From positions 1 through 64,000 of the forward strand of contig CAKUWY010000006.1 in assembly GCA_934699585.1 (NCBI GenBank): DNA of 64,000 nt. The letters run 5' to 3'. The DNA comes from an uncultured Fibrobacter sp. (GTDB taxonomy: Bacteria; Fibrobacterota; Fibrobacteria; Fibrobacterales; Fibrobacteraceae). The notes beneath the pieces are model-generated. The model did no database searches, was not told the origin of the DNA, and was given only the letters and a program-made list of their open reading frames with translations. Both the position numbers and the translations under genes were made by a program. The number at the start of each line of letters is the position of its first letter. Within the stretch, counting starts at the first letter, position 1. Shown here in pieces: positions 42,430 through 51,101 of this stretch.

Positions 42430-43182
42430 ATGCTCGGCAGAATCAACAAACTGGAAACTTTCGGCTCCGTAGATGGCCCTGGAGTCCGGTTCGTGGTGTT
42501 TACACAAGGTTGCCCCATGCGTTGCCTGTTCTGTCACAACCCAGAAACTTGGGATTTCAAAGGAGACAAGGCGGGCTCTTTCGACATTTCCGCCGAAGAC
42601 CTATTGAAAAAAGCCCTGCGTTACAGGAGCTATTGGGGCAAAGACGGAGGCATTACCGTCAGCGGCGGCGAGCCCCTGATGCAGATGGATTTCTTGCTGG
42701 AATTTTTCACCCTGGCAAAGGCGGCGGGCGTACACACCTGCATAGACACTTCTGGCGTAAACTTCGTCCGTACAGAGCCCTATTTCAGCACCTTCAGGCA
42801 ACTTATGGAAGTTACCGACCTGCTCCTGGTGGACCTGAAAATCATCGACCCCAAGCTCCACAAAAAACTCACCGGGCATTCCATCGATCATAACCTGGAC
42901 CTGTTTCGCTACCTGGACGAAATTCAAAAACCCATCTGGATCAGGCATGTGCTGGTACCAGGCATCAGCGACAACGACGAATACCTGAAAAAGACAGGCG
43001 ATTTCATTAGCACGCTTTCCAATGTCAAGAAAGTGGAAGTGCTCCCCTACCATTCCCTGGCCCTTGCAAAATACCAAGAAATGGAAATCGAATACCCGCT
43101 TGCGGACACAAAATCCCCAAGCCCCGATCGGGTCAAAAACGCAAATAGGATTCTGGAGACAGAATCCTACCGGCAAGACTAA
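42430..43182 (+). CDS. pflA: pyruvate formate-lyase activating enzyme
   Basis: A 250-residue radical SAM activase that installs the glycyl radical on pyruvate formate-lyase. It has the N-terminal TFGSVDGPGVRFVVFTQGCP, the [4Fe-4S] motif CPMRCLFCHN, TVSGGEPLMQ and HVLVPGISDN. The ATG at 42430 gives the family N-terminus. pfl itself is not in the window. It fits an anaerobic fermentative lifestyle. An imperfect GAACCC/GGGTTC hairpin follows at 43185-43204. Confidence 0.9.
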   Translation: MLGRINKLETFGSVDGPGVRFVVFTQGCPMRCLFCHNPETWDFKGDKAGSFDISAEDLLKKALRYRSYWGKDGGITVSGGEPLMQMDFLLEFFTLAKAAGVHTCIDTSGVNFVRTEPYFSTFRQLMEVTDLLLVDLKIIDPKLHKKLTGHSIDHNLDLFRYLDEIQKPIWIRHVLVPGISDNDEYLKKTGDFISTLSNVKKVEVLPYHSLALAKYQEMEIEYPLADTKSPSPDRVKNANRILETESYRQD

Positions 43183-43218
43183 CAGAACCCCGAACTAAGG
43201 GTTCATCAAAGCAAGCTT

Positions 43219-43749
43219 TTAGCGATTGTTCAGGTAATCTAGCACCTTCTGGGTCAAGTCATTTTCTTTTTTCCAGAAAACCACGGCCCCTGTAGCTCGG
43301 TCCACCACCATGTCGTAACCCTCTTGCAAGGCGATTTCGTTAATGGCCTTGCGAATCAGCTGAATAATAGGGCCGCTCACCTTCTCGTTTTCGGTAATGA
43401 GCTCTCCCTTGCGGCCATATACACGGTCAATGAATTCCTTCAGTTCCGTTTCCTTCTTGGCGTAATCGGCTTCCAGCTCACGCTTCTTTTCGTCACTGAG
43501 CATTAGCACCTGCTTGTCCAGCTTTTCCTTGATAGCGGCAAGTTCTTTCTGGATAAGGTTTCCCTGCTGTTCCCACTTAGCCACCTGACGGTCATACTCC
43601 TCTTGAGCCTTTCTTGTGCCCTTGTAACCGTCAAAGATGAGCTTGGAATCCACATGGGCGATGCGGAGTCCATCTTCGGCAAAAGACACGCATGCCAAGA
43701 GCATGACAAGCAGAATCACCAGACGACGAATCAAAGATTTTTCGAGCAT
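43219..43749 (-). CDS. skp: Skp/OmpH-family periplasmic chaperone
   Basis: A 176-residue secreted chaperone: signal peptide ending SFAEDG, then IAHVDSKLIFDGYKGTRKAQEEYDRQ, a long charged coiled coil, and the terminal NEIALQEGYDMVVDR. It binds unfolded outer-membrane proteins. It lies nine bases after bamA on the same strand, the widespread bamA-skp order. GGAGG precedes the ATG. Confidence 0.9.
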   Translation of the reverse strand: MLEKSLIRRLVILLVMLLACVSFAEDGLRIAHVDSKLIFDGYKGTRKAQEEYDRQVAKWEQQGNLIQKELAAIKEKLDKQVLMLSDEKKRELEADYAKKETELKEFIDRVYGRKGELITENEKVSGPIIQLIRKAINEIALQEGYDMVVDRATGAVVFWKKENDLTQKVLDYLNNR

Positions 43750-43757
43750 AGCGCCTC

Positions 43758-46586
43758 CTAGAATCCTTGGCCAATCACGAAGTTGAATTCCATATCTCCC
43801 ACCTGGGTACGCTGCAGGCCCGAATAGGTTTCACCCACATCCAGCGGCCAGGCAAAGTCAAAGCCGATAATACCGAGCATTGGCACTACCACACGGAAAC
43901 CAAAGCCGTAGTCCTTCTTGAGACTGGTGGGATCCCACTCGCTCAAGGGATTGCGGCTGGGCTTATCCACCTTGGTCTTGGGGTTATAGCGTTCACCGAA
44001 CACGTTACCGGCATCAAAGAAGAAGGGTAACAAGTAGAATGTCTGCGGAACAATAGCCAGCTGGAGCTCTGCGCCCATATACTGGAAGCTCCGACCCAAG
44101 CGACGGTAGCCGATAGAGCCCGAACTGTAACCGCGCATCATGCCTTCGTAGCCCATCACGCCGCCCATGGTGTAAAGCGTTCTGTACTGGAGCTGATCGC
44201 CAAAAATGACGCCGTATTCGTTGGTAAGAGCGATAGTCAGGCGATCCCTAAACAGCGGGAACCACCACTTGATGGTAAGCTCGGTCTTAACGAATTCAAA
44301 ATCACTGTACAACGCGTCGTCGGCCACCTGGACATCCAGCACATAGCGAGACCCGTCTGTGGGGAACTGGGGCAGGTTCTTGTCATCGCGAATCAGACGG
44401 AAGTTCACCGCCGATTCCAGACCGGTATAGACCACATAGCTGTCGTCGATGTTGGGACCCTGCTTATTCATAAGCCAGCTATAACCCACCTGACCGTAGA
44501 AATAGTCATCGGGCCACTTGAGACGCTTACCCACATAGACCTGGCCACCATAACGAGTGATGTCAGGATCGTCGTAATCGCTCATGTTCCACCAGCTGTA
44601 ACTGAGGCTTGTTCCTACGGTAATGGGCTTATCCAAGAACCAGGGCTCCTGGAAACTGACCGTAGCACTCTTCTTGTCCATGCCGTATTCCACGCTGAAG
44701 GAAGCCGCCTGGCCGTTACCCATACAGCAGTTGGGGATAGACACGCTAGCAGTTCCCACCAATCCATCACTTTGGCTATAAGACACGCCCAAGCTGAACT
44801 GACCGGTGCCAGCCTCCTTTTCTTGCACGGCGAATTCCAAATCCACTTCCTGATCGCTCAGCGGTTTGATATCGGGGGTCACCATATCGAAATAGTTCAG
44901 CTGCATGATTTCGCGGAAACTGCGTTCAAGAGAAGATTGGCGGTAGGTGTCGCCCGGATACAAGCGCACTTCGCGACGAATAACCTTTTCGTTTGTCTTG
45001 GTGTTGCCACGTATAAAGACCTTATGGATAGAGGCCGGAAGACCTTCGGTCATGCGGTAGGTCAGGTTCACCACAGAGTCGTTGACAAACGTTCTTTCCT
45101 CGTCAAATCGGGCAAATATGTAGCCATCTTCGCGATAAGCATCGAGAATGGCCCTGCGGGAAGCATCGTACTTGTACTGGTCAAAAACCTCTCCACTATC
45201 CAGACGGAACGCATATTTCAGTACAGCCTCGTCCAAGACTTTATTGTCAGTAAAGTGGACATTTCCCATGTAGTACTTTCGGCCCTCTACCATGGCAATA
45301 TGGATACAAATGGCGCTAGAGGTACGAATATTGTCGTACTTGTTCAATGCGGGGAACATGTCCTCGATCATATAGCGGACCAAAAGCTTTTCCTCATAGG
45401 GGCGCAGCTTTTTCAAATTTTTGAGGGAATCAATTTTCGGATTGTTGAACTTGCGGCCCGCCACAATTTTCAGCCATTCCTTGCGGGCCTTTTCGTAGCG
45501 GATAATGTCGTTGATAAGCTTCAAGGCATCTTCTTCGGACTTAACCTGGGGTAGCGGACGGGACACAAAACCATGCGCTCCTACGCGCTCGTTGCGAAAA
45601 TAATGGGTCACCTCCATAGTGGGTTTGCCCGCCATCTTGGACATAGCGGTAGCCGTATCGCCCATGGCGCGATTCAACTGGTCATAAAGAGTCTGCAGGG
45701 ATTCCCCTATGGGGACCATACGTCCTAAATAGAACAAGCAACTGGAATCCGGCAAATATTCAGCCCTGTAATCCGTAAGCTCTGCATCCAAGTAACCGAA
45801 GTGACGAATGGCATTCAATACTGTATCCCGGTCCGCTTCAAACACCGATTCCTTGAATTCGCCACCACCCCACCACTGGTCCAACTTGGTGACCATGTGT
45901 TCCATGATATCTTCTGCAGGAACGTTATCGTTTCCCTGGATATCAAACTGACGGACCTTGACCTTCTCCCCTTCCCGAACAATGAAAGTAACCTGGTTCT
46001 TATTTTCATCAACGGGCGTTTCACGGTAACCCACTTCGGCAAGGAGGTAACCTTCGGAGTGGTAATAGTCTATCATGGCCTGACGGTCGCGTTCCAGCTG
46101 GCTTTTGCTGTAAACCTGGCCAGGAATCATACGGATCTTGAGCCGCAAATCCTCTTCAGAGATTTCGTCACAGCCGTCAATGATAGCCGTATCCAATGCT
46201 GGCAGTTCCTTGATCTTGAAAATCAAGTCCACCTCGGTGCCGTCACCCACGTAGTCCACCCAGGCGGTCACATCGTCAAAATACCCAGATTGGTAGAGGC
46301 TTGCAACAGCCTCCTGGACCTTTTTAGACAGGGCCGTAGGGGAATAACTCTGGCCATCCCGGAGCCCAATCCGGCTAAGCACATTCCGTTCATCCATGTG
46401 CTGATTGCCCTCTACACGTACCTTATGGACCTTATTCTCCGCCATATAGTCGGCAGACATCTGGGACATGTCCAAAAGCTGGGCAGAAGCCATTCCCACA
46501 AAAAAGAGCAACAAAAACACAACACGAAGGCGCAGAATAAACCTACCTATCAAGTCAAAAAAACAAAATTCTGCCCAAAAATACAA
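43758..46586 (-). CDS. bamA: outer-membrane protein assembly factor BamA, with POTRA3 insertion
   Basis: A 942-residue Omp85 protein inserting beta-barrels into the outer membrane. Residues 18-36 form the signal peptide and about 52-590 the POTRA domains; the C-terminal barrel includes the MRGYSSGSIGYRR counterpart of the VRGF motif and ends FNFVIGQGF. E. coli BamA is about 810 residues. Much of the excess is a charged helical insertion, roughly residues 280-425, inside the third POTRA. No ATG starts the frame: TTG at 46586 is the first option, but AGGTAGG before ATT/CTG near 46538 suggests a shorter N-terminus. Confidence 0.9.
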   Translation of the reverse strand: MYFWAEFCFFDLIGRFILRLRVVFLLLFFVGMASAQLLDMSQMSADYMAENKVHKVRVEGNQHMDERNVLSRIGLRDGQSYSPTALSKKVQEAVASLYQSGYFDDVTAWVDYVGDGTEVDLIFKIKELPALDTAIIDGCDEISEEDLRLKIRMIPGQVYSKSQLERDRQAMIDYYHSEGYLLAEVGYRETPVDENKNQVTFIVREGEKVKVRQFDIQGNDNVPAEDIMEHMVTKLDQWWGGGEFKESVFEADRDTVLNAIRHFGYLDAELTDYRAEYLPDSSCLFYLGRMVPIGESLQTLYDQLNRAMGDTATAMSKMAGKPTMEVTHYFRNERVGAHGFVSRPLPQVKSEEDALKLINDIIRYEKARKEWLKIVAGRKFNNPKIDSLKNLKKLRPYEEKLLVRYMIEDMFPALNKYDNIRTSSAICIHIAMVEGRKYYMGNVHFTDNKVLDEAVLKYAFRLDSGEVFDQYKYDASRRAILDAYREDGYIFARFDEERTFVNDSVVNLTYRMTEGLPASIHKVFIRGNTKTNEKVIRREVRLYPGDTYRQSSLERSFREIMQLNYFDMVTPDIKPLSDQEVDLEFAVQEKEAGTGQFSLGVSYSQSDGLVGTASVSIPNCCMGNGQAASFSVEYGMDKKSATVSFQEPWFLDKPITVGTSLSYSWWNMSDYDDPDITRYGGQVYVGKRLKWPDDYFYGQVGYSWLMNKQGPNIDDSYVVYTGLESAVNFRLIRDDKNLPQFPTDGSRYVLDVQVADDALYSDFEFVKTELTIKWWFPLFRDRLTIALTNEYGVIFGDQLQYRTLYTMGGVMGYEGMMRGYSSGSIGYRRLGRSFQYMGAELQLAIVPQTFYLLPFFFDAGNVFGERYNPKTKVDKPSRNPLSEWDPTSLKKDYGFGFRVVVPMLGIIGFDFAWPLDVGETYSGLQRTQVGDMEFNFVIGQGF

Positions 46587-46795
46587 AAAAATAGGTGATT
46601 ACGCCCACAAAAAGATTCCAAAATCGGGAGAAATCCCACTCAAGATTCTTTCCGCTTTACATTTTGTGTCAAAGCGATGAAAAAGCCTCCGACTCTCTAA
46701 TTTTTTTCATTTTTTTTGGCTTTTATCAAAGAAAAAAAGATAAATTCTACTCCGTATTTTCACACTGGTCCTGAGGACCGCTATTTGAGGTTTAT

Positions 46796-48133
46796 ATGCG
46801 TTCAACCGCCTGGAATGACGAAGAAAATAGAGTCTTGCCCGAAATGGCCCTGGATTTCATGCCCGAAGACAAACTGCGGGAACTCCAACTCCAAAGACTC
46901 CGTGCTACCGTCAAGCTTGCCTACGAAAAAGTTCCCCTGTTCCGCGAACGGATGGACGAAAAAGGCGTGAAGCCCGACGACATCAAGACCCTTGCAGACA
47001 TCAGCAAGGTTCCCTTCAGCATGAAGAAGGACTTACGCGACACCTACCCGTATGGTCTGTTCGCTGTAGATCTGAGCGAGGTGGTTCGCCTGCACGCCAG
47101 TTCCGGCACTACCGGTAAGCCCATCGTGGTTGGCTACACAAAAGAAGATATGGAAGTCTGGGCCCAGGTGGTGAAGCGCGGACTTCTCGCCTGCGGGTTC
47201 CGCAGCACCGACATCGTGCAGAACTTCTACGGCTACGGTCTGTTTACCGGCGGTCTCGGTATCCACGGCGGTTTCGAGGCTCTTGGCGCGACGGTTATCC
47301 CCATCAGTGGCGGAAACACCGAACGCCAGGTGATGCTCATGAAGGATTTTGGCGTTACCGCCGTGGGCGGAACACCGAGTTACTTTGTCCGAATCATCGA
47401 CGTAGCCGAAAAGATGGGTGTCGATATTCGCAGTCTTAATGTAAAGCGTGGTATCTTCGGGGCCGAACCCTGGAGCGATGGCATGCGCGACTACATCGAG
47501 GAAAAAACGGGCATCAAGGCCTACGACATTTACGGTCTTTCTGAAATCGTGGGGCCAGGCGTAGGTTGCGAATGCGAATGCCGCGATGGCATCCACATTT
47601 TCGAAGACCATTTCTACCCCGAAATTATCGACCCCGAAACTCTGGAACCCCTGCCTGACGGAGAAGAAGGGGAACTGGTCATCAGCACCCTGAGCAAAAA
47701 GGCCATGCCCATTTTGCGCTACCGCACCCGCGATATCACCGCTATCGAAAAGACCAAGTGCAAATGCGGGCGCACCATCCGTCGCATTCGCCGTATCGGT
47801 CGCCGTAGCGACGACATGATCATCATGCGTGGCGTGAACGTGTTCCCGAGCCAGATCGAGACGGCACTTCTCCGTGCCGAAAAGGCACTCCCCCACTACC
47901 AGATTGTGCTCGACACCAAGAACAACATGGACACCCTGGAAGTGAAGGTGGAAGTTTCCCGCGATATGGTGAGCGACTCCATGGGCGCCATGGAACAGCT
48001 GAACAAGAAGTTCAAGCATTCCATTGAACAGATTCTCGGCATTTCCGTGATTGTCACGCTGTGCGAACCGGATTCACTCCCCCGTAGCGAGGGCAAAGCC
48101 AAGAGAGTGGTGGACAACAGGAAGAAGATGTAA
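46796..48133 (+). CDS. paaK: phenylacetate-CoA ligase
   Basis: A 445-residue ANL-family ligase activating phenylacetate (or a similar aryl acid) to its CoA thioester. It has LHASSGTTGKPIVVGYT, GIFGAEPWSDGMRDYIE, AYDIYGLSEIVGPG, RYRTRDIT and MIIMRGVNVFPSQIE. The zinc-type cysteines are CECECRD and CKCGR. No phenylacetate-oxygenation genes are present. In anaerobes it usually pairs with an ACT protein, as here, suggesting a role in aromatic amino acid synthesis or degradation. Confidence 0.88.
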   Translation: MRSTAWNDEENRVLPEMALDFMPEDKLRELQLQRLRATVKLAYEKVPLFRERMDEKGVKPDDIKTLADISKVPFSMKKDLRDTYPYGLFAVDLSEVVRLHASSGTTGKPIVVGYTKEDMEVWAQVVKRGLLACGFRSTDIVQNFYGYGLFTGGLGIHGGFEALGATVIPISGGNTERQVMLMKDFGVTAVGGTPSYFVRIIDVAEKMGVDIRSLNVKRGIFGAEPWSDGMRDYIEEKTGIKAYDIYGLSEIVGPGVGCECECRDGIHIFEDHFYPEIIDPETLEPLPDGEEGELVISTLSKKAMPILRYRTRDITAIEKTKCKCGRTIRRIRRIGRRSDDMIIMRGVNVFPSQIETALLRAEKALPHYQIVLDTKNNMDTLEVKVEVSRDMVSDSMGAMEQLNKKFKHSIEQILGISVIVTLCEPDSLPRSEGKAKRVVDNRKKM

Positions 48134-48171
48134 CACCAAAGGCGTAGTGGGTGGTGAGTAGTGAGTAGTGA

Positions 48172-48250
48172 GTAATGAGTCGGTGCTTCGCACCCTTGAG
48201 TTTCAATAATCGCGCCTTTGGCGCCAAACTATACACTCACAACTCATTAC
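48172..48250. repeat. hairpin-cluster repeat between paaK and the ACT gene
   Basis: The outer 9-bp stem GTAATGAGT/ACTCATTAC (48172-48180 with 48242-48250) encloses GGTGC-TTC-GCACC and a core GCGCC-TTT-GGCGC followed by CAAACTAT. It has the same plan as the copy at 13782-13828. It is preceded by GTGAGTA tandem words. Confidence 0.75.
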
Positions 48251-48308
48251 TGACAACTCATCTCACTCTTCGTTTTTGTCAAGAAGTTTTAAAATAGGAG
48301 TATCTCAA

Positions 48309-48740
48309 ATGAAAATCCCGCAAGTTTCAGTTTTCGTTTCTAACCGTCCGGGCCGTCTCCAGGCCGTGTGCCGTTCCCTGGCCGACGCAGGAGTGAACCT
48401 GCTTTCACTGACCCTCGCCGACTCCGGCGAGTTCGGCCTTATCCGCCTGATTGTGAACAATCCGGAAAAAGCGGTAGATGTGCTTGCCAAGGCAGGTCTC
48501 AGCGCAACCATCACCGATGTGGTGGCCTGCCCTGTGAACGCTGCCATCGGTGGTCTTGCCGAGCTCCTAAGCACCGCCGTTGGAAGCCAGCAAATTGACT
48601 ACATGTACGCCTACCCCTCTACCTTGAACGGATCCAACATTATGATCCTCCGTTTCCAGGACACGGACAAGGCCATTGAAGCCCTGAAGGCCACCAACTT
48701 CAAGGCCATTGACAAAGAAGAACTGTTCAAGAATACCTAA
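48309..48740 (+). CDS. ACT-domain protein
   Basis: A 143-residue protein with two ACT domains (about 2-65 and 68-140), small-molecule sensors of amino acids. The start at 48309 (MKIPQVSVFVSNRPGRL) follows AGGAG. Its position after paaK is a common arrangement and suggests control of, or linkage to, aryl-CoA metabolism. The ligand is unknown. mntP begins 15 bp downstream. Confidence 0.85.
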   Translation: MKIPQVSVFVSNRPGRLQAVCRSLADAGVNLLSLTLADSGEFGLIRLIVNNPEKAVDVLAKAGLSATITDVVACPVNAAIGGLAELLSTAVGSQQIDYMYAYPSTLNGSNIMILRFQDTDKAIEALKATNFKAIDKEELFKNT

Positions 48741-48755
48741 ACCTTTTAGGCGATT

Positions 48756-49310
48756 TTGAGTTATCTTTCCGTAATTCTCATTGCGATTATTGAGGCAATG
48801 GACTGCTTTGCCGTGGCCGCTTCTATTGGACTTGGCCGCTCGGGAGTATCCCGGTTAAAAGCCCTTGTTCTTGCATTATCGTTTGGTTTCTTTCAAGGAG
48901 GAATGACCCTTGCAGGCTTCTTTTCTGGAACTTTGGCAAAACACTGGATTCATGATTTAGGCTCGATTATCGCTTGCGCCATCCTTTGTGTGCTGGGTCT
49001 CAAGTTTATCTGGGAATCTTTCCGAAAAAAAGAAGACGGTCACAAGATTGCCGACCTTAGATTTGCAAGCATCATAGTACTTTCTCTTGCCACAAGTATC
49101 GACGCTCTCACCATCGGCGTTTCCTTTGCCTTCGTAGAGATCGACATGCTCTTTGCCACTATCGCCATAGCGCTAGCCGCGATCCTATTCGGGGTTATCG
49201 GTTTTGAAATTGGCTCCAGAGCAGCAAAGCTGTTCCGTTCAAACCTGCCTCAGCTATTTGCCGGCATTATCTTGATTGCCATCGGAATCAGGCTTTGCAT
49301 TCCCTTGTAG
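48756..49310 (+). CDS. mntP: manganese efflux pump MntP
   Basis: A 184-residue polytopic protein of the MntP (DUF204) family with six predicted helices. The duplicated acidic motifs are IEAMDCFAVAASIG and ATSIDALTIGVSFAF. The start is a TTG, 15 bp after the ACT gene. No yybP-ykoY-like riboswitch fits in that gap. The 3' end overlaps the convergent gene by 57 bp. Confidence 0.88.
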   Translation: MSYLSVILIAIIEAMDCFAVAASIGLGRSGVSRLKALVLALSFGFFQGGMTLAGFFSGTLAKHWIHDLGSIIACAILCVLGLKFIWESFRKKEDGHKIADLRFASIIVLSLATSIDALTIGVSFAFVEIDMLFATIAIALAAILFGVIGFEIGSRAAKLFRSNLPQLFAGIILIAIGIRLCIPL

Positions 49311-49715
49311 CTTTTCGAGCCGATGTTCCAGCATAGCTTGAACTTCGGGTATTAGTTTATCCTTAATTCGTTCCAAATACAAGCACTGGAGCTGTATCAT
49401 ACGGTTGCGGTGCCTACAGGCGTGTTCCTGAATCCAATGGCTCACTGCCTCTTGGCGATTCTGCACCTGGGTCTGCAGGCTCTGCTGAATGTAGGTTCTC
49501 TGAACCTCCATATAGCGCTGCATGTTAAAAGGCAAGCGGTAGGTCCGAATAAACTGTTTGAGCTTGACCAACAGGGAAAGATTTTCACCCTTATGTTCTT
49601 GCAGGAATTTCTGCAATTCTTCAAGATGAGACTTAAAAAAAGGCACGATGGCTTTATCGTCTATCTGATAGAGCTCCAGCGCATCCTGTTTCTTTGTAGC
49701 TTCATCTACGGCCAT
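49254..49715 (-). CDS. helical protein of unknown function
   Basis: A 153-residue, highly charged, mostly helical protein rich in Gln, Glu, Lys and Arg, probably coiled coil (VQNRQEAVSHWIQEHACRHR). No signal peptide and no family recognised. It follows the U32 gene by nine bases on the same strand, so it is likely co-transcribed. Its last 57 bp overlap mntP on the other strand. Confidence 0.6.
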   Translation of the reverse strand: MAVDEATKKQDALELYQIDDKAIVPFFKSHLEELQKFLQEHKGENLSLLVKLKQFIRTYRLPFNMQRYMEVQRTYIQQSLQTQVQNRQEAVSHWIQEHACRHRNRMIQLQCLYLERIKDKLIPEVQAMLEHRLEKLQGNAKPDSDGNQDNAGK

Positions 49716-49724
49716 GGCAACAAT

Positions 49725-51053
49725 TTATGTATTTGTTTCGGGATTTGGGTGCGTTCGTTTCACAAAAAAGCCGAATTTTACATTCTCCAGTGAAACGGGA
49801 ACATTATCTTGTACAAAGACCCTTCCTTCTGTGCCGGGATTCAGCCGGTCGGCGTCTTCGCCCCTGAAATTCTTCAACGACGAGATTTTACAAAGGGACA
49901 TTCCTTCGGGAGTCATAAACTCCAAGGAGTCGTCCATAGAAAACTGATTCTTCACATTCACGCGGAAAGAACGTGTCTGTGCGTCGTAGTCCAGAATCTG
50001 AGCACAGACGCAACCCGAGGGAGCATCCACGTGGGTGGACTCATAGTTCTGGGGCAAAGGTCCTTTCAAAAATCCAGGCATGAACCCGCGACCATCCACA
50101 AAATCCAAAGCATGACGGGCATCTTTCAAATCTGCAGGCGAAGAGTCTCCCGATTCCAGTGCATTGAAGGATGCATCGATGGCCATACGGTAGGCCCGGA
50201 CCACCTGGCTCAAATAATAGACCGAACGGGTGCGGCCCTCGATCTTGAAGGAATCCAGGCCCGCGCGAACCAGCTCGGGCACAACGTCCAAGGCGCACAG
50301 GTCCCGACTGCTCATGAAGTAGGTTCCCCAGGTATCTTCGTCCAGGGCCACCGGCTGGAGTTCCGGCCGGTCAGTCCGCTGCAAAAAGAATTCTCCCTCG
50401 TGTTCCTTGTAATCTTCGCACTGCGGGCCTTCGTTGGCGTAGAGCCGGTAAGGCATGCGGCAGCTGTTGTCACAAGCCCCCTGGTTGGCATCACGCCTAG
50501 TCACCCAGTTCGAAAGCATGCAACGGCCCGACATGGCCATGCACACCGCCCCATGGACAAAGACTTCCAGTTCCAGGTCAGGAACCCGTTCCTTGATTTC
50601 CAGGATTTCAGACAACCGAAGTTCACGGTTCAAGATAATGCGGCGAACCCCCAGGTCTTTCCAGAAAGAGGCAGTCAAATAGTTGGTGGTGTTGGCCTGC
50701 ACAGACAAATGAACTTCGGTCTGAGGAGAAACTTTTCGGAGCCAGCCTACAAAACCGGGATCCGCCACAATCAAAGCGTCCGGTTTCAACTCCAAGGCGG
50801 CAAGCAGAGCCTTCTGGAATGGCTCCACCTTGGTGTTCCGGGGAATCACGTTACTGGTCAAGTAGAACTTTTTCCCCTGGCCGTGAACGTAGGCAACCCC
50901 CTCTGCCAGGTCATCCAGATTCTTGAAACCATTTTCGCGAGCCCGCAAAGAAAAAGCGGGTTGGCCTGCATATACAGCATCGGCCCCGTAGGCCAAGGCG
51001 TATTTCATGCGGGAGAGATCCCCCGCCGGTGCAAGCAATTCAGGCTTCTTCAT
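49725..51053 (-). CDS. U32 peptidase-family protein (TrhP/YegQ-like)
   Basis: A 442-residue U32 family member. It has the N-terminal ELLAPAGDLSRMKYALAYGADAV, the family signature EVFVHGAVCMAMSGRCMLSN, and Fe-S type cysteines in NQGACDNSCRMPY. KIEGRTRSVYYLSQVVRAYR is also seen. Related proteins act in tRNA wobble-uridine hydroxylation (TrhP) or rRNA hydroxylation (RlhA); length and C-terminal domain favour TrhP. It lies upstream of the helical gene in the same operon. Confidence 0.82.
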   Translation of the reverse strand: MKKPELLAPAGDLSRMKYALAYGADAVYAGQPAFSLRARENGFKNLDDLAEGVAYVHGQGKKFYLTSNVIPRNTKVEPFQKALLAALELKPDALIVADPGFVGWLRKVSPQTEVHLSVQANTTNYLTASFWKDLGVRRIILNRELRLSEILEIKERVPDLELEVFVHGAVCMAMSGRCMLSNWVTRRDANQGACDNSCRMPYRLYANEGPQCEDYKEHEGEFFLQRTDRPELQPVALDEDTWGTYFMSSRDLCALDVVPELVRAGLDSFKIEGRTRSVYYLSQVVRAYRMAIDASFNALESGDSSPADLKDARHALDFVDGRGFMPGFLKGPLPQNYESTHVDAPSGCVCAQILDYDAQTRSFRVNVKNQFSMDDSLEFMTPEGMSLCKISSLKNFRGEDADRLNPGTEGRVFVQDNVPVSLENVKFGFFVKRTHPNPETNT

Positions 51054-51076
51054 ACAATTTCACTAGCCCCTAAATC

Positions 51077-51094
51077 CTAGATCCTAGCCCCTAA
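51077..51094. repeat. CTAGATCC micro-repeat (copy 2)
   Basis: An 18-bp match to 6734-6751 within a longer run of CTAG/CCCCTAA words filling the 48-bp gap between the Wzi-like and U32 genes. A related run is at 61163-61187. Confidence 0.7.
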
Positions 51095-51101
51095 CCTCTA
51101 A

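Noticed and set aside
48741..48755. manganese riboswitch before mntP
   Set aside because: Only 15 bp separate mntP from the ACT gene, too short for a yybP-ykoY element.
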